A DNA stretch of 64,000 nucleotides from Sinorhizobium medicae. Its GTDB lineage: Bacteria > Pseudomonadota > Alphaproteobacteria > Rhizobiales > Rhizobiaceae. The notes below the pieces were generated by a model. That model was not told where the DNA came from. It saw nothing but the letters and a program-made list of their open reading frames with translations, and did no database searches. The DNA is taken from assembly GCF_007827695.1 (NCBI RefSeq), contig NZ_VITA01000022.1, forward strand, positions 1 through 64,000, given 5' to 3'. Shown piece after piece: positions 36,469 to 44,663 of this stretch; the stretch's first letter is position 1; every line of letters starts with the position of its first letter. Position numbers and translations under genes: made by a program.

Positions 36469-36502
36469 CGTTCTACTCCACTGGCATGGTCATAAAAAGC
36501 GC

Positions 36503-37252
36503 TCAGGCGAAGGCCCGATCCTCGGGCGCCGCGAATCGTATTCGGAAACGCCGGTTTTCTTTACCTTTCTTTTCGATTTTCGCGATGTGGATCGCGCCCA
36601 CTTCCTGTGTCTCCGAAACATGCGTTCCGCCGCACGGCTGGCTGTCTACCGATGAATTCTCGCCGATGCAGACGAGACTGACGCGGCCAAGCCCCATTGG
36701 CGGGCGGACATTCTTAGACTTGACTATGGCCGGATTGGCGGCCAGCTCCTCGTCGGTGATCCACTGCACATAGACCGGATGGTTCTCATGGACGAGCTTC
36801 ATCAGCGCTGCCGTGACCTGGTCCTTGTCGATCAATTCGCTCATGTCGAAGTCGACCCGGCTTTCTTCTTCTCCGACTGCTGCGCCGGTGATCGGGAAAG
36901 GGCAGACGACTGAAAGAAGATGGCAAGCCGTATGCATGCGCATCAGCCGGTAGCGGCGCGGCCAGTCTATGTGCAGCACCAGCTTTTCGCCGACATCAGG
37001 CATGCGCGCTCCTTCTGCGGGAATGTGCAAGATGATGTCCTTGGTCGCACCATGCCGCGTATCGATGATGTCTATGCGGCTCCCGTCTTCGCGCTCGAGA
37101 AAGCCCTTGTCACCCGGTTGCCCGCCGGAGGTCGCATAGAAGCAGGTCTGATCGAGCTCGATGCCGCCGTCTTCCAGGATTGCCGTCACGCTTGCTTCGC
37201 AGGTCGAAAGATAGAAATCTTCTCGGAAGAGGGCGGTGACAGATCTGGTCAT
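36503..37252 (-). CDS. Alanyl-tRNA editing protein (AlaX)
   Basis: 249 residues. The tRNA_SAD/second additional domain of AlaRS is present with its zinc ligands: 'RMHTACHLLSVV' (H-x3-H) near residues 98-109 and 'PCGGTHVSETQEVGA' (C-x3-H) near 213-227. AlaX proteins hydrolyse Ser-tRNA(Ala) or Gly-tRNA(Ala) in trans, protecting translation from mischarging. The N-terminal beta-barrel ('TCFYATSGGQPGDKGFL') makes it an AlaX-M type. It begins 7 bases after the cysK stop, so it is in the cysteine operon, an unusual partner for it. Confidence 0.92.
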   Translation of the reverse strand: MTRSVTALFREDFYLSTCEASVTAILEDGGIELDQTCFYATSGGQPGDKGFLEREDGSRIDIIDTRHGATKDIILHIPAEGARMPDVGEKLVLHIDWPRRYRLMRMHTACHLLSVVCPFPITGAAVGEEESRVDFDMSELIDKDQVTAALMKLVHENHPVYVQWITDEELAANPAIVKSKNVRPPMGLGRVSLVCIGENSSVDSQPCGGTHVSETQEVGAIHIAKIEKKGKENRRFRIRFAAPEDRAFA

Positions 37253-37259
37253 GGCAATC

Positions 37260-38300
37260 CTATCCAGCGGGTTCGTATGGCACTGCAATGTTCGAAGCCG
37301 TCTTCAGCCAGGCCGGGACAGGCAGACCCTTGGAGGCCAGGAAGTCCGGATTGAAGAGCTTCGACTGATAGCGGTTACCATAGTCACAGAGGATCGTCAC
37401 GATCGTGTGTCCCGGACCGAGCTCACGAGCAAGCCGCACGGCTCCGGCGACGTTGATGCCGGTCGATCCGCCGATGCAGATGCCTTCTTTTTCAATGAGC
37501 TCGAAGACGTAGGGAACCGCCTCGGCGTCTGGAATCTGGTAGGCGAAGTCCGGCGTGAAACCTTCGAGATTGGCGGTGATTCGCCCCTGACCGATTCCTT
37601 CGGTGATCGAGCTTCCACTCGACTTGAGCTCGCCATGGGCATAGAAATTGTAGAGTGCCGCGCCTTCCGGATCGGCGATGCCGATCTTGATCCCCGCCTT
37701 GCGGGCGCGCAAGCCTTCCGCCACACCGGCAAGAGTGCCGCCGGAGCCGACGGCGCAAATGAACCCGTCGACCTTTCCATCGGTGTCGCGCCATATCTCG
37801 GGCGCGGTCGTGTCGATATGGGCCTGCCGATTGGCGACATTGTCGAACTGGTTTGCCCAGATCGCGCCATTCGGCTCGGTTTCGGCAAGTCGGGCGGCCA
37901 GACGGCCGGAGATCTTCACGTAATTATTCGGATTCCTGTACGGTACCGCCGGAACTTCGACCAGCTCGGCGCCAAGCAGGCGCAGTGCGTCCTTCTTCTC
38001 CTGGCTCTGTGTCTCGGGGATAACGATGACGGTGCGGTATCCGAGCGCGCTGGCGACAACGGCAAGGCCAATGCCGGTATTGCCCGCGGTGCCTTCGACG
38101 ATCACACCGCCCGGTCGCAATTGGCCGGCCTTTTCAGCCTGGCGGATGATCCAGAGCGCCGCCCTATCCTTTACCGACTGCCCAGGGTTGAGAAACTCCG
38201 CTTTGCCGAGGATGTTGCAGCCGGTCGCTTCGGACACGGCCTTGAGCCGGATCAGCGGCGTATTGCCGATTGCTTCGAGCACGGACGGAAGAACTGGCAT
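37260..38300 (-). CDS. Cysteine synthase (O-acetylserine sulfhydrylase family)
   Basis: 346 residues, about 25 longer than enterobacterial CysK. The PLP lysine lies in 'LNPGQSVKDRAAL' near residue 43, the sulfide/substrate loop 'GTAGNTGIGLA' near 70, and the phosphate loop 'AVGSGGTLAG' near 183. It forms cysteine from O-acetylserine and sulfide, or could act as a cystathionine beta-synthase-like or D-cysteine-type variant; these cannot be told apart. The 3' neighbours (alaX, sseA) make sulfur amino-acid metabolism the likely setting. The first gene of the operon; 312 bases separate it from the SDR gene. Confidence 0.92.
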   Translation of the reverse strand: MPVLPSVLEAIGNTPLIRLKAVSEATGCNILGKAEFLNPGQSVKDRAALWIIRQAEKAGQLRPGGVIVEGTAGNTGIGLAVVASALGYRTVIVIPETQSQEKKDALRLLGAELVEVPAVPYRNPNNYVKISGRLAARLAETEPNGAIWANQFDNVANRQAHIDTTAPEIWRDTDGKVDGFICAVGSGGTLAGVAEGLRARKAGIKIGIADPEGAALYNFYAHGELKSSGSSITEGIGQGRITANLEGFTPDFAYQIPDAEAVPYVFELIEKEGICIGGSTGINVAGAVRLARELGPGHTIVTILCDYGNRYQSKLFNPDFLASKGLPVPAWLKTASNIAVPYEPAG

Positions 38301-38612
38301 ATTGAGACCCTCGCACTGACGGAACGGATGCCGGCTTTAGCCAAGCATTTACCTCGGTCGATCGCAAGCCGATAAACATTTGGTTTCTTGAGCAGGATCG
38401 CCGAAATATTGGCGTGTTTTCGGCTCAGTCTGTTCTGCAGGCAAGGAATAGCGTTTCGCAGCTTTCCTGTCCCGGGCAAAAAACGTCTCTGCCGTCAATC
38501 GACGGGCGGGAAGCGGAGATTGCGGGGCAGGCGTTTGCCGTCCGGAGAGGTGTGGAGGCGGCCGCTGAGGCGGCAGCCCCGATGACAACCGCCGTCGACG
38601 CGCGAGGAAAAG
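38301..38612. other. Intergenic region between cysK and the SDR gene
   Basis: 312 bases between divergent genes. A partial dyad, CGCCGAAATATTGGCG at 38399-38414, could be an operator. No ORF, RNA or repeat was recognised with confidence. Confidence 0.45.
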
Positions 38613-39461
38613 ATGACAGCTATATTCACCGCCCGCCCCGAAAATGGATTAGCATGGATCACCGGAGCAAGCTCCGGGATCGGTCGCGCCTTGGCGCTTC
38701 GATTGGTCGAAGAAGGGTATTCCGTGGTCGTCACCGCGCGAAGTCACGACAAGCTGGTCGACCTTCAGCACGAGGCCGCGGGAACGGGGCGTATCATTGT
38801 TCTCGATGGAGACGTCACCGATCCGCAGGACATGGAGAGGTTGCTGACCGCGATCGAATACGAGCACGGGCAGGTGGCGCTCGCAATCCTCAACGCCGGG
38901 GTTGTCCTGCCGGTCCGTGGCGACGACCTGCGCCGCGAGGCCTTCGACAGGAGCTTCGCCGTCAATCTCAACGGCGTCGTGAACTGTCTCGTACCTCTCA
39001 TCGAACATATGAAGGCCAAGGGGCATGGCCAGATCGCGGTGATGTCGTCTGTGGCCGGCTACGGCGGCGTGCCTACGAGTGCGGCCTACGGCGCGAGCAA
39101 GGCCGCACTCATCAACATGGCGGAGAGCCTCAAATTCGACCTCGACCGAATCGGGATCCGCCTGCAAGTCATCTGTCCCGGATTTGTGGGCACGCCAGGC
39201 TCGGCGAAAGGTGGGTTCCCGAGACCCGCTCTGGTGAGCACCGAAGAGGCGGCAGCTCGGATTTGCGCTGGCCTTAAATCCTCGCGTTTCGAGATCACCT
39301 TCCCAAGACGGTTCACCTATCTGGTAAAATTGCTGCGAATATTGCCATATGGCATCTATTTCGCGCTTCTCGACCGGCTGGTGCCGCGGGGGGCGACCGT
39401 CGCTTCGGCCTCGAAGAGAAAACCCACGGGCTCCGACGGAAAACCGCGTCAGGCCGTGTGA
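38613..39461 (+). CDS. Short-chain dehydrogenase/reductase (SDR)
   Basis: 282 residues. The classical SDR order is intact: 'AWITGASSGIGRALALRLVE' (NAD(P) loop) near residues 14-33, 'LAILNAGVVLPV' near 90, the catalytic Ser in 'IAVMSSVAGYGGVP' near 142-155 and the YxxxK in 'AAYGASKAALINMAESLKFD' near 158-177. The C-terminal hydrophobic segment (YLVKLLRILPYGIYFALLDRL) may tether it to the membrane. Substrate unknown. The end overlaps the opposing SMR gene by 13 bases, tail to tail. Confidence 0.9.
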   Translation: MTAIFTARPENGLAWITGASSGIGRALALRLVEEGYSVVVTARSHDKLVDLQHEAAGTGRIIVLDGDVTDPQDMERLLTAIEYEHGQVALAILNAGVVLPVRGDDLRREAFDRSFAVNLNGVVNCLVPLIEHMKAKGHGQIAVMSSVAGYGGVPTSAAYGASKAALINMAESLKFDLDRIGIRLQVICPGFVGTPGSAKGGFPRPALVSTEEAAARICAGLKSSRFEITFPRRFTYLVKLLRILPYGIYFALLDRLVPRGATVASASKRKPTGSDGKPRQAV

Positions 39462-39775
39462 AGCACCAGCACCGCGCCGAAAATCAACGACAAGCCTATC
39501 CAGCCGGTTGGTTTGAGCCTCTGGCCGAAGAAAAGACGGCCGCAGATAGCCGTACCGAAGATACCTGTTGCGCCGAGAACGGCATAGGCCACGGCGAGAT
39601 CCATTTCCTCGATCGCTTCTGCCAGCAACGCGAAGGCCGCAAGCACCAGAACGATCGAAAGGGCACCCCATCCGCGACGGGCGAAGCCGTGCGATTTGGT
39701 CGAGGCGAGATTCGCGGCCACGTCGAGAACGCCCGCCGCCACCGCGAAGGCAAAAGAGAGACCCGACGCGCTCAT
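39449..39775 (-). CDS. SMR-family small multidrug transporter subunit (Asp in place of Glu14)
   Basis: 108 residues, four predicted membrane helices as in EmrE. The usual charged residue of helix 1 is here Asp ('VAAGVLDVAANLASTKS') rather than the canonical Glu14; the closing helix 4 signature 'GWIGLSLIFGAVLVLHT' is present. SMR proteins pump cationic compounds in exchange for protons; this one overlaps the next subunit by four bases (ATGA at 39772-39775), which implies a co-translated heterodimer of the MdtI/MdtJ kind. Its partner carries the normal Glu. It converges on the SDR gene. Confidence 0.88.
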   Translation of the reverse strand: MSASGLSFAFAVAAGVLDVAANLASTKSHGFARRGWGALSIVLVLAAFALLAEAIEEMDLAVAYAVLGATGIFGTAICGRLFFGQRLKPTGWIGLSLIFGAVLVLHTA

Positions 39776-40116
39776 GCGTCTGTTTCCTCACCCTTGCCCT
39801 TACCCGCATTGACGAGGAGGATTCCGGCGACGGCCATCGCGAGGCCGAGCATCTCACGGCCGGAGAGGGCGCGGCCGAAAGCGAAAACAGAAACGAGCGT
39901 TATCACAGCAACACCGGACCCTTCCCACACGGCATAGGCGACACCGACCGGAATAACCTTAACTGCTCGTGCCAGGAAGACGTAGGAGAGCGCGATCGAG
40001 GCATACATAATGATATGCCCCCAATAGGTGCCGGAACCGGACGCAGCCTTCATTACCGTCAGGCCGACGACTTCGGTCACAATCGCGAGTACCAGGAAAA
40101 ACCATGCAAGGCGCAT
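39772..40116 (-). CDS. SMR-family small multidrug transporter subunit (Glu form)
   Basis: 114 residues, four membrane helices. The functional glutamate is in 'VLAIVTEVVGLTVMKAASGS' near residues 8-27, matching EmrE/MdtJ, and 'VGVAYAVWEGSGVAVIT' near 56-72 is the family's conserved helix 3 region. It is the first gene of a two-gene SMR operon whose stop overlaps the start of the partner. The substrate is unknown; paired SMR genes often export polyamines or quaternary compounds. The upstream side is a decayed region. Confidence 0.9.
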   Translation of the reverse strand: MRLAWFFLVLAIVTEVVGLTVMKAASGSGTYWGHIIMYASIALSYVFLARAVKVIPVGVAYAVWEGSGVAVITLVSVFAFGRALSGREMLGLAMAVAGILLVNAGKGKGEETDA

Positions 40117-40125
40117 GAAAACCTA

Positions 40126-40295
40126 CGAGAATAAGGCCGAGAAGCGGTCCAGCAGCGGTTGCACGATCGGGTCACGACGGTCGACGTGTTCGGCGCAAAC
40201 TAGCAGCATCTTCTCGATGCGTTCCAGCGAAATTTCGCCACCTGGGTTGGAAGCGTTCGCCTGCTCCCCTCCATTTCCTGGCAGTCGAACTTAAG
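40126..40295 (-). pseudogene. Relic ORF upstream of the SMR pair
   Basis: On the minus strand a frame ending at a TAG reads 'GGEISLERIEKMLLVCAEHV' then 'DRRDPIVQPLLDRFSALFS', which looks like a genuine protein C-terminus. Upstream the frame meets a TAA after about seven more codons, with no ATG, while the neighbouring frame reads 'RAKIGHNGGLKFDCQEM'. A frameshift near 40275 would join them. I read this as the decayed end of a small gene of unknown function. Confidence 0.4.
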
Positions 40296-40389
40296 TCCGC
40301 CGTTGTGGCCGATCTTGGCGCGTTTCGACTGACGCCAGCGGCAGGACCGTCGAGAGGGTCGACAACCGGCCAGGGCGGACAGCCGCGAT

Positions 40390-40905
40390 AAAGGCACTAG
40401 TAAGGGTGCTGTGAAGAAGCCAGAGGCATGGGGGCCCGCTCGGCGGTCTCCTGTCGGCCGCTGGCGCACTGTTCGCCGGGAACGGTCCTGTTCAGTGGGC
40501 GCTTGCCGCTGCAAGGGTCGCGGCTGTGCTCGTCGGGCTCTGGTGCTTCGTTCGCCGGGTTCGAGAGGCTGGGTGGTGCTCGTCCCCTCATCGCGGCTGC
40601 TGCAGTTCTCGCCATCGTCGTCGTCATTGTTGCCTTGATCCACCGGCAGGGCGGCGACGACGTTCGTCAATCCATAGAAAGGCAGAACAATGAAGCTGGC
40701 GCACTGCGGACGATGTCCGCTCTCGCGTTGACCTTCGCCCTAACGGGATGTGGCACTTTGGCGCCGGCAAGTGCTGACGGTCTCCGCCGCGTGGTGGGCA
40801 CTGGTCGGCGCGCGCTACGCCGCCGGCGGATCAGCGGACGATCTACCGGACCGTCTTCGGCATCTGCGCCGCGGCGGTCTGGACGAAAGGGGGTGCGCTA
40901 GACAC
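40390..40905 (+). pseudogene. Decayed region resembling phage lysis genes
   Basis: Three plus-strand frames in succession carry coding-like but broken segments: 'GGLLSAAGALFAGNGPVQWA' followed by a hydrophobic run, then 'PLIAAAAVLAIVVVIVALIH' with 'RQGGDDVRQSIERQNNEAG', then a lipoprotein-like 'LTFALTGCGTL' and 'IYRTVFGICAAAVWTKGG'. The order, small membrane protein, membrane-anchored helical protein, short lipoprotein, is that of a phage holin/Rz/Rz1 cassette. No intact frame joins them. This is my interpretation; it is not a proved homology. Confidence 0.4.
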
Positions 40906-40961
40906 GGGGAAGGGACCTGAATGTCGCAGAGATATTTTTCTCCGATCGAAATTCTCAATGC

Positions 40962-43025
40962 CTACGGGCCTTCGTAGCGGGTGGCGTCGTCCTGAAACAG
41001 TTCAGGCTTTGGCAGGGCCTCGCGCTTCTTCGTGCCCGGCAGAACCTCGAACCAGTTGTCAAACATGACCATCGTCGAGCCAAGTTGTGCGAGCACCTGC
41101 GGATTGCCCTCCATTTTGGCTTTACCGGACGATACTTTATCGGAAAGTGTCGCAGTGCCGATCATGACATCCTCCAGTTCGCGGCGGTCAATCGTGACGG
41201 TCAGGTCGGCGTCTTCGGCCTGATACCCGGCGATAGTTGTCAGCGTGGCATTGCTCATTTCGAGGACAAATTTCTCGCCGTTATCTGGCGTCGAAAGATT
41301 GATCTTGAAAGTCATGCCCTCCGCCTTACCGCTTTCCATCTGGATACCAAGGTAGTTGAGGAATAGTTCGGTGCTCGTGCCGCGCACGAAGTCAGGACTG
41401 CCCGCCTTTGCAGCCTTTACGGCGACGACGCCGTCACGTAGCTCCTTCGCGCCAGCCAGGAAACTGTGACGGAGACTGGGGCTTTCGAATTGGTAGCCCA
41501 TCTGCTCATAAGTATCGGCGAGCAAGTCTTTTGCCTCCTGGTTGTCCGGTTCAGCATAGACGAGCTTGTTCAGAATCTCGGTTGCAAGGCGGTATTTGCC
41601 CTCAGCATAAAGATCACGGCCTTTCGCCATCACCTTGGATCCGCCGCCCATCATTTCCACATAAAGAGGCGCAGACTCCTCCGGCGATAGCGGCACCAAT
41701 GTCGCTGGATTCAAATCCCAGAACCCGAGGTATCGCTGAATGACAGCTCGGCTGTTGTGCAGATAGGAGCCGTGGTAGCCCCGTGAATGCCATTGTTGCT
41801 GCAGACTCTTCGGCGGCTCGTAAACATTATGGATCTGGTTGATGGTGACGCCTTTGTTCGCCAGGTGCAGGACCTGGTTGTTCAAGTTCGCGTACATGTC
41901 GCGTTGACCGCGCATCACTTCGGTGATCCGCTCTTTGCCCCAACGCGGCCAGCTATGGGAGGCGAACATCACGTCCGCTTGGTTGCCAAACTGGTATAGC
42001 GCGAGGTTGATGTACTGTGACCATGCGAGAGCGTCGCGTACAGGTGCCCCTCGCAGCGTCAAAATATTGTGGAGGCTGCCCACGATGTTCTCGGCCGCCC
42101 AGAATGCTTTGAAATCCGGAAACCAGGTATTCATTTCCGCTGGCGCTTCGGTGCCCGGCGTGTTCTGGAAGACCATCCTCACGCCGTCGATGGTGAGTTC
42201 CTGAATGGGCTGATCAATGCTGATGGTCGGCGGTAGAATCCCCACGTCGCCGCTGGCCACCGCCTTGCCGATCGAAGCGTCGACATGTCCATAGGGGCTG
42301 GGTGGCACGAGGTCGCCGTAGGTGTAGGACTTGCGACGGGTCATCACATTACCGGCGTAGAGGTTTTCCGCGATCGCCTCATTCAAGAAACCCTTGGGAG
42401 CAATAATCTGAACCTTTTCTGCGGCGAGCGCGGCATCATCGACGACGCCGCGAATACCGCCGAAGTGGTCGCCGTGGGAATGAGAAATGATGACGGCGAC
42501 GACGGGCCGCTCGCCAAGCTTCTCATTGATGAATTTAAGCGCGGCACGTGCCGTTTCCTTGACCGTCAGTGGATCGATCACGATCCAACCTGTATCGCCC
42601 TTGATGAAGGATATGTTCGCGAGATCGAAGCCGCGAATCTGATAGATGCCCGGAACAACCTCGAACAGGCCGTACTCCATGTTGAGCAGAGCCTGACGCT
42701 GCAGGGATGGGTGGATGCTGTCGAACTCCATCCCCTTAAGCAGGAAGTCCCAGTTGTCCATGTTCCAGGCCACATCGCCTTTATCATTCATGATCTGACG
42801 GAAAGGCGGGGCAGCGATGAAGCCGCGCTTGGCTTCCTCAAAGTCCCGCTTGTCAGCGAAGGGCAGAAGCTGGCGCTGCTGTTGCTGCGCCTCGATCGTG
42901 TATTGCGAAGGCATCTTTCCCTTCGGACTGAAATGCTGTGGCTCCTGCGCGACCGCCGTGCCTCCAAGCCCTCCAGCGAAAACTGCACCAATCACGAGTG
43001 ACAGTAGCTTAAGCAAACCGTTCAT
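40962..43025 (-). CDS. Alkylsulfatase (SdsA/BDS1-type, metallo-beta-lactamase fold)
   Basis: 687 residues. A signal peptide covers about residues 1-26 (VIGAVFAGGLGGTAVAQ). The metallo-beta-lactamase domain carries HSHGDH at 182-187, with 'GTEAPAEMNTWFPDF' near 295 typical of the SdsA1/Bds1 class. The alpha-helical dimerisation domain (TPR-like, 'LYAEGKYRLATEILNKLVYA') and a C-terminal SCP2-like domain that binds the alkyl chain follow. It cleaves primary alkyl sulfates such as SDS, in the periplasm. It is flanked on both sides by decayed sequence, so it looks like an acquired gene. Confidence 0.93.
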   Translation of the reverse strand: MNGLLKLLSLVIGAVFAGGLGGTAVAQEPQHFSPKGKMPSQYTIEAQQQQRQLLPFADKRDFEEAKRGFIAAPPFRQIMNDKGDVAWNMDNWDFLLKGMEFDSIHPSLQRQALLNMEYGLFEVVPGIYQIRGFDLANISFIKGDTGWIVIDPLTVKETARAALKFINEKLGERPVVAVIISHSHGDHFGGIRGVVDDAALAAEKVQIIAPKGFLNEAIAENLYAGNVMTRRKSYTYGDLVPPSPYGHVDASIGKAVASGDVGILPPTISIDQPIQELTIDGVRMVFQNTPGTEAPAEMNTWFPDFKAFWAAENIVGSLHNILTLRGAPVRDALAWSQYINLALYQFGNQADVMFASHSWPRWGKERITEVMRGQRDMYANLNNQVLHLANKGVTINQIHNVYEPPKSLQQQWHSRGYHGSYLHNSRAVIQRYLGFWDLNPATLVPLSPEESAPLYVEMMGGGSKVMAKGRDLYAEGKYRLATEILNKLVYAEPDNQEAKDLLADTYEQMGYQFESPSLRHSFLAGAKELRDGVVAVKAAKAGSPDFVRGTSTELFLNYLGIQMESGKAEGMTFKINLSTPDNGEKFVLEMSNATLTTIAGYQAEDADLTVTIDRRELEDVMIGTATLSDKVSSGKAKMEGNPQVLAQLGSTMVMFDNWFEVLPGTKKREALPKPELFQDDATRYEGP

Positions 43026-43463
43026 GGCCTGTCTCCCCCGCCAGTTTATGGGCGTGCAACGCGCCCCGGCGCGTGGAGTATGGCACGCGGGTCACTGGCT
43101 GACTATCGCCCCTTAGGGAACGTCGATTGTGGTCAAGCGGCCAGGGGCGGTGGTGGCACGTCGCTGATCGGCGCCCGAAGACTCCATCCCGGCTCAATGC
43201 AGGACAAGATCGACGAACAGTCGCAGGGCTGTGCGGCGCCTGCGCCTGGACCGAGAGCGAATGCGCCAGCCACGACGCGGCGCAGCAGTAATCAACCAAG
43301 CGAAATCGCATTGCATACGAGGAGCATCGACGGGAAGATCAAGGATGAAGCTATGGAATTGCCGAGGCGTGCTCAAAGGCTCGAATGGAACCTAAATTCA
43401 ACCCTGAACCTGCTCACCCTCATCGGCTGATCGGCGGCGGCGGATGGATCTGGGCGAACACCA
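43026..43463. other. Non-coding or decayed stretch upstream of the alkylsulfatase gene
   Basis: About 440 bases. Short open frames exist on both strands, none with a ribosome-binding site. On the minus strand a short frame ends 'RRTALRLFVDLVLH' near 43200-43260, reminiscent of a LysR C-terminus, but the rest does not support a homology claim. It must contain the alkylsulfatase promoter. Confidence 0.45.
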
Positions 43464-43498
43464 AAGAAAAAGCCCCGCACCGTGAGGTGCAGGGCTTT
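43464..43498 (-). terminator. Rho-independent terminator of tRNA-Asn
   Basis: On the minus strand AAAGCCCTGCACC pairs with GGTGCGGGGCTTT, one mismatch, around a TCAC loop, followed by TTTTTCTTT. It lies directly after the tRNA 3' end. Confidence 0.8.
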
Positions 43499-43504
43499 GG
43501 AAAC

Positions 43505-43579
43505 TGGCTCCCCGGGCCGGATTCGAACCGGCGACCTATCGATTAACAGTCGAGTGCTCTACCGCTGAGCTACCAGGGA
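43505..43579 (-). tRNA. tRNA-Asn (anticodon GUU)
   Basis: 75 bases including an encoded CCA. Acceptor arms TCCCTGG and CCGGGGA pair (one G-U). The anticodon loop is CTGTTAA (GUU) and the T-loop GGTTCGAATCC is standard. Confidence 0.96.
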
Positions 43580-43720
43580 TCATCTGCGCCGCAGAAGTGA
43601 GGCTGCTAATACAAATGCTTTTCCGATTTGCCAAGCGGTTTTTAAAAAAAAATGACGGCAGCCGGTTGCCCCCCTGTGGAGAAGGCACCAACTGTGGGTC
43701 ATCAATACGAAAGCAGAATG

Positions 43721-44014
43721 ATGGCGACCGAAGGCAAGAAGAAGCATTTTGGCATCGATTCCAGGACGCGCGAGATCGTTCTGGGCAAGTGGCGAATGAG
43801 ACTGCCCAACTCGCCGGTACTGCGTGTGCTCATCGGCGTGCTGCTCGTTTGTGGGGGTCTGGTCGGCTTTCTACCCGTCCTCGGCTTCTGGATGGTTCCG
43901 CTCGGCCTGCTGGTCCTTTCGCATGATATTCCTTCGATGCGCAGGAGGCGCCGCAAACTGGCCGTATGGTGGGCGCGGTGGCGCAGCAAGCCGAATTCGT
44001 CCGACAAACCCTGA
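43721..44014 (+). CDS. Hypothetical membrane protein (PGPGW-like)
   Basis: 97 residues from the ATG at 43721; an adjacent ATG at 43718 is equivalent. Two closely spaced hydrophobic segments (VLRVLIGVLLVCGGLVGFLP and VLGFWMVPLGLLVLS, about residues 35-70) form a helical hairpin, followed by a very basic tail (MRRRRRKLAVWWARWRSK). The pattern 'GGLVGFLPVLGFWMVPLGL' is typical of small putative transmembrane proteins of the PGPGW group in rhizobia. Function is unknown. It stands alone between a tRNA and an opposing gene. Confidence 0.7.
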   Translation: MATEGKKKHFGIDSRTREIVLGKWRMRLPNSPVLRVLIGVLLVCGGLVGFLPVLGFWMVPLGLLVLSHDIPSMRRRRRKLAVWWARWRSKPNSSDKP

Positions 44015-44049
44015 AACGGCTTTGGAAGCGTCACAGCGACGAGAAGGTC

Positions 44050-44403
44050 TCAATCGTCGGAGTGGTTCGATTTTCTCGACCGGCTCCTCTTTGGCAGGAG
44101 AGCGAAGATGACGCCGGCGAGAATCAAGGCGGTCGGCCAGAAGTCTGTCGCCTGATCCCAGCTCCATTTCCAAATTTCATAGCCTTCAAGATGCGGCGGC
44201 GGCAGCTTTGCGGCAACCTCGAAATCACGTTTCTCGCGGCCGTGGAAGTGCCCGGCGGCAAATGCGAGACCAATGATAAGCGCCAACTTTCTGGGCGCGA
44301 CCGCCATGAACAGCAGAGCGACGACTGCTGCGATGCAAAAACCCTCGACCACGTGACCAAGCCAATCGAAGTGTCGCTGAATGTAACCCCAGGGAATGTC
44401 CAT
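44050..44403 (-). CDS. Hypothetical membrane protein
   Basis: 117 residues from the ATG at 44403; a GTG three bases earlier is also possible. 'WGYIQRHFDWLGHVVEGFCI' leads into a first membrane helix (IAAVVALLFMAVAPR), with two more near residues 40-50 (LALIIGLAFAAGHFHGREKR) and 90-105 (FWPTALILAGVIFALL). A histidine-rich motif 'GHFHGREKRDFE' follows helix 2. I do not recognise the family. It converges on the preceding plus-strand membrane protein gene. Confidence 0.65.
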   Translation of the reverse strand: MDIPWGYIQRHFDWLGHVVEGFCIAAVVALLFMAVAPRKLALIIGLAFAAGHFHGREKRDFEVAAKLPPPHLEGYEIWKWSWDQATDFWPTALILAGVIFALLPKRSRSRKSNHSDD

Positions 44404-44663
44404 CACGTCGCGCCATCAGTAACGCCGACGATGCCGGCGGACGCAACCCTTACCATGACCGCCAAGCCGGATGCCACATGGCGCTCCGGTCCTTCTTCTT
44501 GCCAGGTTCCGATTTTTGCCTGTCGCGTCGCAGTCATTACAACTTTTAGTAACCCGAACTGGTGAATTTACAGCCGCATCACGTTCGGCAAGATTACCCG
44601 CTCTCAGCGGCCGTCTCCGTTTCCAGGAGGAGCATCGGCCAATTTCAGCATTGGAGAGAAAAA

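Noticed and set aside
43080..43430. 116-codon plus-strand ORF and a minus-strand 'LysR-like' tail upstream of the alkylsulfatase
   Set aside because: The resemblance is limited to about ten residues, and no start, ribosome site or further homology supports either reading.
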